In this document: positions 35,857-43,447 of the stretch, piece by piece
How positions within the stretch are numbered: position 1 is the first letter of the stretch
Layout of the letters: each line of letters begins with the position of its first letter
From: Hymenobacter artigasi
GTDB lineage: Bacteria; Bacteroidota; Bacteroidia; Cytophagales; Hymenobacteraceae
Length of the DNA stretch: 64,000 nucleotides
Direction of reading: 5' to 3'
Assembly: GCF_012275535.1 (NCBI RefSeq)
Contig: NZ_JAAVTK010000006.1
Coordinates: 186,001 to 250,000 of the forward strand
Notes under the pieces: generated by a model
The model's database searches: none
What the model was told of the DNA's origin: nothing
Seen by the model: only the letters and a program-made list of their open reading frames with translations
Position numbers and translations under genes: made by a program

Positions 35857-36454
35857 ATGGTTCTTGCCCCATCCTTTGCGCCCGAGGCCGGCTGTGTGCT
35901 TTATATCAAGCACATGGTCTGCGCCCGGGGTATTCGGATGGTGCGGCAGGAGCTGGAAAGCCTGGGCCTGCGGGTGCTCGATGTGCGGCTGGGGGCCGCC
36001 ACCGTGGCCGGCGCGGAAGAGCAACTGGACTGGGCCCGCGTCCGGGAAGTGCTGGCGGCGGCCGGCTTTGCCCTGCTGGAAAATCCGCAGCACGCGGCAC
36101 CGCGATTTCATTCCTGCCCTGGCGCAGGAGATGGGCCTGAGTGTGCGCCAGCTGCACGGCCTGTTTGCCCAGCTGCCCGGCTCCGAAAGCTTGCTCGGTT
36201 ATATCACGCGCTGCCGGCTGGCCTACGCCCAGGAGCTGCTGCTGACCTCCCGGCTCGACATCGGGCGCATTGCCCGGCAGCTGGGCTACGGCAGCCTGTC
36301 GCACTTCTCGGCCCAGTTCCGGCGCTTTGCGCAGTGCTCGCCGTCCGCCTACCGCCAGCAGGAGGCAGGTCGCCCTCAGACCACAGCCGCAACGCCAAAT
36401 GATGCAAGCCCCGGGGCGGTTGATGCAAAACCAAGCGGAGCAGAACGGGTATAA
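35857..36454 (+). pseudogene. Decayed paralogue of the HMA-AraC regulator (frameshift and internal deletion)
   Basis: The first ~80 codons (from ATG 35857, or TTG 35842) match the HMA-like part of the 31993 gene: LYIKHMVCARGIRMVRQELE, ending GFALLENPQHA. At about 36100 the frame shifts, and the AraC DNA-binding part continues in another frame (LSVRQLHGLFAQLPG... IARQLGYGSLSHFSAQFRRF) to a stop at 36452. The ~30-residue linker present in the intact gene (DRIKTLLVALIHYPPP region) is missing. The CxxC motif is reduced to CARG, so metal binding was probably lost as well. A sequencing error could explain the frameshift but not the missing linker or lost Cys. Confidence 0.75.
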
Positions 36455-36634
36455 GTTAGAAGTAGCACAGGCTCAACCTCATTCACTTTGAGCCTCAGGG
36501 GCTAGCTGCCTAACCACTGCCCTGCTTCGTGCTTAGCAAAGCCTGGTCGCTTCGTGGCCGGGCTCTGTGGTTTTTACACTATTATACCCTGTCATGACAG
36601 TGCTATGCGCGGCGGGTTCATTAACAACTCCCCC

Positions 36635-39121
36635 ATGAGAGATTACCCTTTTTTCCTTTTTTCACTGCTGCTGCTACTCACGGTCCGGCCGGCCCGGGCC
36701 CAGACGGATACCGCCGTGTATCACCTCACTATTCGGCAGGAGCAGGTGAGCAAGGCCGGCAAAACCATGCAGGGCATGACCGTCAACGGCGGGATTCCCG
36801 GCCCTACCATTCGGTTCAAGGAGGGCGGCTACGCCATTATCTACGTCAAGAATGAAATGAGCGTGGAGACGTCGGTGCACTGGCACGGCCTGCTGGTGCC
36901 CAACTTCTACGATGGGGTGCCTTATCTCAACACGCCGCCCATCAAGCCGGGGCAGGAGTTGAAATATGAATTTCCGCTCAAGCAGGCCGGTACCTACTGG
37001 TACCACTCGCACACACTGTTGCAGGAGCAGAGCGGCGTGTACGGCTCCATCGTCATCGAGCCCAAAAAAGAGCGCCTCACCTACGACAAGGAGCTGGTGC
37101 TCGTGCTCTCGGACTGGACCAACCAGAAGCCGAAGAATGTGCTGCGTTACCTCAAGCGGGGCACCGAGTGGTACAACATTGCCAAGGGCACGGCCACGCC
37201 GCTCAACCGCGTAATTGCCCGCGGGGCCTTCGGGGCGCAGCTCAACTTCTGGAAGCAGCGCATGGAGGGCTTCGGCATTGCCGACGTGTACTACGACGCC
37301 TTCCTGGTAAACGGCCAGCCGGTGCAGGAATACCCCGATTTTAAGCCCGGCGAAAGGGTGCGCCTGCGCATCATCAACGGGGGAACCTCGACGCAGTTCT
37401 GGATGACGTTTGGGGGCGAAGACCCGCTGCTGGTGGCGGCCGACGGGCAGGACGTAGTGCCGGTGAAACACAACAAAACCTTCATTGCCATTGCCGAAAC
37501 CTACGATTTCCTGGTCACAATTCCACCCAGCGGCAAGCTGGAGTTTCGGGCTATGGCGCAGGACGGCTCCGGCACCGCGTCGGCCTATCTGGGCACGGGA
37601 CCGGTGCTGGCCGCCCCGGTGCTGCCCCGGCCCGACAAAATCGCGCTCATGCAGCAGATGGCCAAAATGGACATGCGCATGGGCGCGCCCGCCCTCAAAT
37701 TTCGCCCCCACCACGTCGACCCCGAGCAGATGAAAGCCAACTGGGGCATGCAGATGGGCAAGAAAGAGAAGGATGGAAAGATGGGCGGCATGAAAATGGG
37801 CGGCGACAAGCCGATGGACGGAAAGGAAATGGGCGGCATGAAAATGGGTGGCAACGACCAGAAGGCCGGCATGAAAATGAACGACCAGCCCGCACCACCC
37901 AAGCCAGCCATGGCCGGCATGCCGATGGACGGCACGAAGAAGATGAATGGCATGAAAATGCCCGCCGACACGGCTCACGCCGGGATGAAGATGGGAGCTG
38001 ATAAGCCGATGGCCGGCATGAAGATGGGCGCCGATAAACCGATGGCGGGGATGGACATGGGCGGCATGGATATGTTCGCCGAGTACAACTACGACTACCT
38101 GCGGGCCCCGCAGAAAACGGCCTATGCCGATACCGTGCCCGTGCGCAAAATCCTGCTCAACCTCACCGGCAACATGAAGCGCTATATCTGGAGCATGAAC
38201 GGCGTGCCGCTGTCGTCGGCCGATGAAATCCCGATTCGGGGCAACCAGATTACCCGCATCACCTACAACAACCTGACGATGATGCACCACCCCATGCACC
38301 TGCACGGGCACTTTTTTCGGGTCATCAACGAAAACGGCGAATACTCGCCCCTGAAGCACACCGTGAACGTGCCGCCCATGAAGCAGGTCACCATCGAAGT
38401 GCTGGGCAACGAGTCGGGCGACTGGTTTCTGCACTGCCACGTCCTCTACCACCTGATGAGCGGCATGGGCCGCGTGGTGAGCTACGACACGCCTCGCGAC
38501 CCGCGAATGTCGGGCTACCCAAAGAGCACGCTGGTGCACGAAACCAACCGCTATTATACCTGGGGCATGCTCGGCGTGGCCTCGCACATGAGCAACCTGA
38601 ACTTGGTGTCGTCCAACGTCCGCAACCAGTTCAACCTGAGCGTGGAGAACGGCTGGAACCGCAACATGGAATCGGAGGCCACCTACGAGCGCTACCTCTA
38701 CGACTACTTCCGCGTGTTTGGGGGCGTGAACGTGGAGAACTCCCGGCAGCAGCAGCCCGCCCCACTCAACGAGCCCGGGGCCACGGGCCGGATGGTCACC
38801 AAAACCACCACCACGGCCGTGGTCGGCGTGCGTTTCCTGACGCCCTACCTGTTCAGCCTCGATGCCCGCATCGACAATCAGCTGCGGCCCCGCCTGAGCC
38901 TAGGCCGGGCCATTATGGTGATGCCGCGCCTGCTCGTGTCCGGCTACTACGAGTACCAGGCCGACTTTGGGTGGGTGAACAAGCTGGACAATAACCGCCG
39001 CTTTTCCAAAGAAGTCGTGTGGCGCAGCGGGGCCGAATACCTGCTCTCGCGCAACTTCTCGCTGATGGGCAGCTACGACAGCCGCTTCGGCGGCGGCGGC
39101 GGCCTGAACCTGCGCTTTTAA
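36635..39121 (+). CDS. Multicopper oxidase fused to a Met-rich linker and CopB-like outer-membrane domain
   Basis: 828 residues from ATG 36635 (frame open to 36554). A signal peptide (FFLFSLLLLLTVRPARAQ) is followed by a CopA-type multicopper oxidase with all copper motifs: HWHG (~82), HSH (~123), HPMHLHGHFF (~550) and HCHVLYH (~599). Between cupredoxin domains 2 and 3 sits a ~115-residue Met-rich insert (about 369-483) built of GGMKMGGDKPM-type units, likely Cu(I)-binding. The last ~175 residues are beta-rich and end in LNLRF, resembling CopB outer-membrane proteins with a terminal aromatic residue. The enzyme would oxidise Cu(I) to Cu(II) in the periplasm; the C-terminal part may tether it to the outer membrane (inference). 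Confidence 0.85.
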   Translation: MRDYPFFLFSLLLLLTVRPARAQTDTAVYHLTIRQEQVSKAGKTMQGMTVNGGIPGPTIRFKEGGYAIIYVKNEMSVETSVHWHGLLVPNFYDGVPYLNTPPIKPGQELKYEFPLKQAGTYWYHSHTLLQEQSGVYGSIVIEPKKERLTYDKELVLVLSDWTNQKPKNVLRYLKRGTEWYNIAKGTATPLNRVIARGAFGAQLNFWKQRMEGFGIADVYYDAFLVNGQPVQEYPDFKPGERVRLRIINGGTSTQFWMTFGGEDPLLVAADGQDVVPVKHNKTFIAIAETYDFLVTIPPSGKLEFRAMAQDGSGTASAYLGTGPVLAAPVLPRPDKIALMQQMAKMDMRMGAPALKFRPHHVDPEQMKANWGMQMGKKEKDGKMGGMKMGGDKPMDGKEMGGMKMGGNDQKAGMKMNDQPAPPKPAMAGMPMDGTKKMNGMKMPADTAHAGMKMGADKPMAGMKMGADKPMAGMDMGGMDMFAEYNYDYLRAPQKTAYADTVPVRKILLNLTGNMKRYIWSMNGVPLSSADEIPIRGNQITRITYNNLTMMHHPMHLHGHFFRVINENGEYSPLKHTVNVPPMKQVTIEVLGNESGDWFLHCHVLYHLMSGMGRVVSYDTPRDPRMSGYPKSTLVHETNRYYTWGMLGVASHMSNLNLVSSNVRNQFNLSVENGWNRNMESEATYERYLYDYFRVFGGVNVENSRQQQPAPLNEPGATGRMVTKTTTTAVVGVRFLTPYLFSLDARIDNQLRPRLSLGRAIMVMPRLLVSGYYEYQADFGWVNKLDNNRRFSKEVVWRSGAEYLLSRNFSLMGSYDSRFGGGGGLNLRF

Positions 39122-39256
39122 GCCCGGAAGCAGGTGCCTGAGCCGGGTAATCATGCAAGCCGGGGGCGCAATTCTGTACCCCTTTGGTAGCACCTCGCGG
39201 CCGCTTTGTGCGTTTTATTCATACGGACCACCGGTGGTCCTTTAGCTCTAATCAAC

Positions 39257-39466
39257 ATGAAAACGCTCCAATTCAAAACTAACATCAACTGCGGCGGCTG
39301 CATCAAATCTGTGACGCCCGCCCTCAACCAGGAAGCCGGCGCCGGCAACTGGCAGGTAGATACCGCCAACCCCGATAAGATTCTCACCGTCACCTCCGAT
39401 AAGCTCACGGCCGAGCAGGTGGTGCAGGCCGTGGAGAAGGCCGGTTTCCGGATTCAGGCGGCCTAA
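39257..39466 (+). CDS. HMA-domain metallochaperone (CopZ-like)
   Basis: 69 residues, one heavy-metal-associated domain with FKTNINCGGCIKSVTP (CGGC metal site) and the expected beta-alpha-beta-beta-alpha-beta length. Cytosolic copper chaperone, likely delivering Cu(I) to CopA. It has its own terminator at 39486. Confidence 0.9.
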   Translation: MKTLQFKTNINCGGCIKSVTPALNQEAGAGNWQVDTANPDKILTVTSDKLTAEQVVQAVEKAGFRIQAA

Positions 39467-39485
39467 CGCCTGGCACCTTCCTTAA

Positions 39486-39513
39486 AAACGCCCGGTAACG
39501 CCGGGCGTTTTTA
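39486..39513 (+). terminator. Terminator of the HMA chaperone gene
   Basis: AAACGCCCGG (39486-39495) pairs with CCGGGCGTTT (39501-39510), loop TAACG, followed by TT. Confidence 0.85.
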
Positions 39514-39753
39514 GTTAGCGGCGGTTCCGTGCCTGCACCGCTGTTGAGCATTTGCTTCCCGGACGGATGGCCTCGCAAAACATGATAAAGCTCATTCATC
39601 AAGGCCGCACTTGTCATGGCCTCCCATCCAGCCCCGGCAGACCTTTGCTACCACTGATTCCGCGCCGACATTTTGTCTCCAAATAACTGGCAGAAGGGTG
39701 CCTGGCCGGCCAGCTATTCAATTTTTCCCAACAATAATTCTTCACTCCTACTC

Positions 39754-40128
39754 ATGAAAAAGCTTCCCTATATCCTGGCCGCCCTCTTGTTTGCCGGCCT
39801 CACCGATGCCCAGGCCCAAACCACTCCTGCTGCCAAGCCTATGGCCGGCCACATGCAAAAAGGCAAGATGTCCAAGGACTGCTGCATGATGAAAGACGGC
39901 AAAATGATGATGATGAAAGGCGGCAAGATGATGCCCATGACCGCCGACATGACCATGGCCGACGGCACCACCTGCATGACCGACGGCACCTGCAAAATGA
40001 AGGACGGCACCACCATGAAGATGAAAGACGGCCAGTGCATGATGATGAGCGGCAAGATGGAATCGATGGACGAGATGAAAAAATCCGGCATGATGAAAGA
40101 CGGGAAGATGGGCAAAATGAAAATGTAG
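39754..40128 (+). CDS. Met/Lys-rich secreted protein, DUF6799-like
   Basis: 124 residues from ATG 39754. A signal peptide (MKKLPYILAALLFAGLTDAQAQ) precedes a low-complexity chain of MKDGKMMMMKGGKMMPM-type motifs, plus Cys pairs (KDCCMMKDGK, DGTTCMTDGTCKMKDG). The DGTTCMTDGTCKMKDGT pattern is the repeat of DUF6799 proteins from Bacteroidota copper loci. Met-rich MxxM motifs bind Cu(I), so a periplasmic copper sponge is likely; this is inferred from composition and location. Confidence 0.8.
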   Translation: MKKLPYILAALLFAGLTDAQAQTTPAAKPMAGHMQKGKMSKDCCMMKDGKMMMMKGGKMMPMTADMTMADGTTCMTDGTCKMKDGTTMKMKDGQCMMMSGKMESMDEMKKSGMMKDGKMGKMKM

Positions 40129-40279
40129 GCGCCCCGGCCTACAGTCGCCACCGCATGAGCGCGAGTCCCGTCACCGTGGCATTGAAACGCACGCGGCTGT
40201 AGCCGGGCAACGGTGAACCACCGTCGTAGTTTTCAGTATATAGAGAGGATATCCTTTTTCTGAAAACCCACTTACGCCG

Positions 40280-41140
40280 ATGCAGCAACCCCTACCCACC
40301 ACCAGTCAGCCCACAACCGCGCAGGAAGAGCAGCAGGAGGCCAAAGAGCGTAGCGCGCCATCCAGCAAAATCATTCACGAAGCCATCCTCAAAGAAGGCC
40401 GGGAGGAACTGGCCCGCCCGTCGGACGCGCTGTTCTGGTCGGGGCTGGCGGCGGGCCTGTCGATGGGGCTATCGATGATGGCCGAGGGGGTGATGGTGCA
40501 CTACCTGCCCGATTCGGCCTGGCGTCCGCTGGTGGCCAACCTGGGCTACAGCCTGGGCTTCCTGGTGGTGATACTGGGACGGCAGCAGCTGTTCACCGAA
40601 AATACGCTCACCCCGATTCTGCCGCTGCTGGAGCTGCCCACCTGGCGCAGCCTGCGAAATGTGCTGCGGCTGTGGGGCGTAGTGCTGGTAGCCAACCTGC
40701 TGGGCTGCCTGGCCCTGGCCCTGGTGGTGGCGCACTCCGACGCGTTCGAGCCCGCCATCCGGGCCGAGTTTGCCCACATGGGCCAGGAGGAGCTGGCCCC
40801 CAGCTTCGGCACCGTGCTGCTGCGCGGCATATTCGCCGGCTGGATGATTGCCCTGATGGTGTGGATATTACCTTTTGCCGACACGGGGCGCATCTGGGTA
40901 ATTATCATCATCACCTATGTCGTGGGCATCTGCCACTTCAGCCACGTTATTGCCGGCACCGTAGAGGTCTTTACGCTGGCCGCATCGGGTGGAGCTTCTT
41001 GGGGACAGGTGCTGGGCGGGTTCACGGTGCCGGCGCTGCTGGGCAATATTCTGGGCGGGGTGCTGCTGGTGGCCGGCCTCAACCACGCGCAAGTAGTGAC
41101 CAAAGGTGGTAATAGTCATGCCGATAAACAGGCCGCATAA
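40280..41140 (+). CDS. Formate/nitrite transporter (FNT) family channel, YfdC-like
   Basis: 286 residues. A charged N-terminal tail of ~55 residues (with KIIHEAILKEGREELARPSDAL) precedes six hydrophobic segments. This tail and the sequence SGLAAGLSMGLSMMAEGVM are typical of the YfdC-like subgroup of FNT channels rather than FocA or NirC. VGICHFSHVIAGTVEVF contains the conserved central-pore His. It would conduct small anions or weak acids; the substrate is unknown. Why it sits in a copper island is unclear. Confidence 0.88.
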   Translation: MQQPLPTTSQPTTAQEEQQEAKERSAPSSKIIHEAILKEGREELARPSDALFWSGLAAGLSMGLSMMAEGVMVHYLPDSAWRPLVANLGYSLGFLVVILGRQQLFTENTLTPILPLLELPTWRSLRNVLRLWGVVLVANLLGCLALALVVAHSDAFEPAIRAEFAHMGQEELAPSFGTVLLRGIFAGWMIALMVWILPFADTGRIWVIIIITYVVGICHFSHVIAGTVEVFTLAASGGASWGQVLGGFTVPALLGNILGGVLLVAGLNHAQVVTKGGNSHADKQAA

Positions 41141-41313
41141 GTTGTCGGCGAATAACTGTTCATTTGCTTTCTCACCCCTTTTTTCTTTCCCAGACGCACC
41201 ACCAAAACCCTTGCCCTACTCCTTCCTGATGCTGGCCGCTACCCTGGTAGTCGTGGATGGACAGGCACAAATTATGTAAGGCCAGCCACTGAATTGTGTA
41301 AACCCTGGCTGGA

Positions 41314-41340
41314 TAGCCGCCGTACCTTTGTACGCGGCTA
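41314..41340 (+). promoter_or_regulatory. Promoter box inside a dyad upstream of the cus genes (candidate operator)
   Basis: A perfect -7 box TACCTTTG (41323-41330) lies inside the dyad TAGCCGC-(C)-GTAC (41314-41325) / GTACGCGGCTA (41330-41340), with a one-base bulge. A regulator bound here would cover the box. Transcription would start near 41337, about 35 nt before HYC_CC_PP. Confidence 0.55.
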
Positions 41341-41370
41341 TATCCTCCGCTAACTCGTTGTTCTGCTGCT

Positions 41371-41757
41371 TTGAAGCGCCTCCTTAGTCTGTTCCTCCTC
41401 ATCAGTTACCTGCTGTCCAGCCCCGGGTTGGTCTACAGCATGCACTTCTGTGGGGAAACAATGACGGGCGTTTCGGTGGCTCACGAGGCAGCTTGCTGCT
41501 GCCCGGTGCCCAAAAAGCCCGCCGGCTGCTGCCACGACCAGAAGGTAACCAGTACCCTCAAAGATGTGAAGCTTAACACCGCGCAGCTCAAGCTGCCGGT
41601 GCTCTTGGCCGTGCCTGCGCCGCCCGAGTTGCGGCTGGCCTACCGCTTGCCAATCCTCACTTATCCGGCCGATGAGCCGACCGCGCCGCTACGGGCTACT
41701 GCCGCCCCGCCGCCCGCCTGCCCCGCCTACGTGCGGGGCCACGCCTTCCTGATTTAG
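41371..41757 (+). CDS. HYC_CC_PP family protein
   Basis: 128 residues from TTG 41371. A hydrophobic N-terminus (LLSLFLLISYLLSSPGLVYS) serves as signal or anchor. It is followed by the family motif in the form HFCGE (usually HYCG), then ACCCPVPKKPAGCC. The cysteine clusters and His suggest metal binding; such genes sit beside cusA in Bacteroidota. It is the first gene of the cus group here, behind the dyad-containing promoter. Confidence 0.85.
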   Translation: MKRLLSLFLLISYLLSSPGLVYSMHFCGETMTGVSVAHEAACCCPVPKKPAGCCHDQKVTSTLKDVKLNTAQLKLPVLLAVPAPPELRLAYRLPILTYPADEPTAPLRATAAPPPACPAYVRGHAFLI

Positions 41758-41828
41758 CTTTTGGGTGTTGCCTGGTGCCCCCGGCCGTTCGGCCGTGGGG
41801 CTTTCGCGCGTACGGCTGTTTTTGAGAA

Positions 41829-41936
41829 AGTCATGCTGAGCGCAGTCGAAGCATCTCTACCGCGTAAGTAATCAATGCTGGTAGCAACGAAGCAGGAGAG
41901 ATGCTTCGACAAGCGGACGCCAGATGAAGCATGACG
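41829..41936. repeat. Family A palindromic repeat between HYC_CC_PP and cusA
   Basis: AGTCATGCTGAGCGCAGTCG...GAAGCATCTCT and an inverted copy AGAGATGCTTCGAC...GCATGACGT; ~108 bp, with the right arm less exact. A second copy lies inside cusA 1.4 kb away. Confidence 0.75.
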
Positions 41937-41984
41937 TGCTGCCGAAATCCTGAACAGCCTCCTCAACTACCAGCAACTAATCAA

Positions 41985-43343
41985 ATGATTGAGCGACTTA
42001 TTTCCTTATCCCTGCGCAACCGGGGCGTGGTGCTGCTGCTATCGGCCGCACTGCTGGTGTGGGGCATTTTCTCCATCCGGGCCAGCAAGATTGACGCGAT
42101 TCCCGACTTGTCCGAAAACCAGGTGATTGTGTTCACCGAGTGGGCCGGGCGCGGGCCGCAGATTATCGAGGACCAGGTGACGTATCCGCTCGTGACCAAC
42201 CTGCAGGGGCTGGCCCAGGTTAAAGCCGTGCGCGCCGCCTCCATGTTCGGCATGAGTTTCGTGTACGTCATTTTTAACGATAACACCGACATCTACTGGG
42301 CCCGCGAGCGGGTGCTGGAGCGCCTCAACTACGCCCAGCGCCTGCTGCCGGCCGGCCTCACGCCCACCCTGGGCCCCGATGGCACGGGCGTGGGACATGT
42401 GCTCTGGTACACCCTTAACGCGCCCAAGCTGGACCTGGGCGAGCAGCGCGCCCTGCAGGATTGGTACGTGAAATTCGGCCTGCAAACCGTGCCCGGCGTG
42501 AGCGAGGTGGCCAGCTTCGGCGGCTTCCAGCCCGAGTACCAAGTGACCGTGGACCCTACCAAGCTCACCTATTACAACGTGAGTTTGCCGCAGGTGCTGG
42601 CGGCGGTGCGCAGCAACAATAACGAGGCCGGCGGGCGCAAATTTGAGCAGGGCGGCACGGGCTACATCATCAAAACCAACGGCTACATCCAGGACGTGGC
42701 CACTCTCGAAAACGTGCCGGTGCTCACCCGCCCCAACGGCGTGCCCCTGCGCCTGCGCGACCTGGGTACGGTGCAAATGACCGGCGAAGCTCGCCTCGGC
42801 ATCTTTGACCACAACGGCCAGGGCGAGGCCGTAGGTGGCATCGTGGTGATGCGCTACGGCGAGAACGCCGACGAGGTAATTACCCGCGTGAAGGCCAAAA
42901 TGACCGAAGTAGCCAAGGGCCTGCCCGCCGGCGTGTCGTTCAACATCGTGTACGACCGCAGCGGCCTCATCGAAGAATCGGTGGCCAACATCCAGCACAC
43001 GCTGCTGGAGGAAATGGCCGTGGTGTCGCTGGTGGTGTTGGTCTTCCTCTTCCACTGGCGCAGCGCCCTGAGCATCCTGCTCCAGATTCCGATTACCATC
43101 GCGGCCAGCTTCATTCTGCTCAATGCCTTTGGCATCTCGTCCAATATTATGTCGCTGACGGGCATTGCGCTGGCCATTGGGGTGATTGTCGATAACGGTA
43201 TTGTGATGGCCGAGAATGCTTACCGCAACCTGGCGCTGCATCAGGCGGCCGAGGAAGCGGCGGGTGCGGGCATACCCGAGCCGCCGGGTATTAAAAAGAA
43301 CGTCATGCCGAGCGCAGCCGAGGCATCTCGCGTGCAGCAGTAA
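41985..43343 (+). CDS. cusA: CusA-type heavy-metal RND pump, N-terminal fragment (gene disrupted)
   Basis: 452 codons. It is a normal HME-RND start: MIERLISLSLRNRGVVLLLS (first membrane helix), IDAIPDLSENQVIVFTEW, the first porter region, and helices 2-4 ending ...IGVIVDNGIVMAENAYRNLA (about 405-425). From about codon 439 the sequence no longer follows the family: it enters a family A palindrome (43299 on) and stops at 43341-43343. An intact CusA is about 1040 residues; the remainder is encoded from 43448 in another frame. The break falls in the cytoplasmic loop between helices 4 and 5, so a two-piece transporter is conceivable but loss of function is at least as likely. Confidence 0.88.
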   Translation: MIERLISLSLRNRGVVLLLSAALLVWGIFSIRASKIDAIPDLSENQVIVFTEWAGRGPQIIEDQVTYPLVTNLQGLAQVKAVRAASMFGMSFVYVIFNDNTDIYWARERVLERLNYAQRLLPAGLTPTLGPDGTGVGHVLWYTLNAPKLDLGEQRALQDWYVKFGLQTVPGVSEVASFGGFQPEYQVTVDPTKLTYYNVSLPQVLAAVRSNNNEAGGRKFEQGGTGYIIKTNGYIQDVATLENVPVLTRPNGVPLRLRDLGTVQMTGEARLGIFDHNGQGEAVGGIVVMRYGENADEVITRVKAKMTEVAKGLPAGVSFNIVYDRSGLIEESVANIQHTLLEEMAVVSLVVLVFLFHWRSALSILLQIPITIAASFILLNAFGISSNIMSLTGIALAIGVIVDNGIVMAENAYRNLALHQAAEEAAGAGIPEPPGIKKNVMPSAAEASRVQQ

Positions 43344-43399
43344 TCAATCCGATTGCAACGAAGCGAGCGAGATGCTTCGACTTCGCTCAGCATGACGTT
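43299..43399. repeat. Family A palindrome inserted in cusA
   Basis: 101 bp. The left end AACGTCATGCCGAGCGCAGC and right end ...CTCAGCATGACGTT are inverted copies; same length as the 55062 copy. It brings in a stop codon in the cusA frame. It is followed by a short tandem AAGTCCCCAAGACCC repeat (43410-43440). Confidence 0.9.
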
Positions 43400-43447
43400 T
43401 TTTCAAGCTAAGTCCCCAAGACCCAAAGTCCCCAAGACCCCATCATC

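Noticed and set aside
37740..38085. Tandem repeat in the oxidase gene considered as a CRISPR-like or satellite array
   Set aside because: It is in-frame coding repeat (MKMGG units) without fixed spacers.
36674..38587. 637-codon minus-strand open frame with many His residues
   Set aside because: The His runs are antisense readings of the Met-rich (ATG) codons of the oxidase; not a His-rich metal-binding protein.
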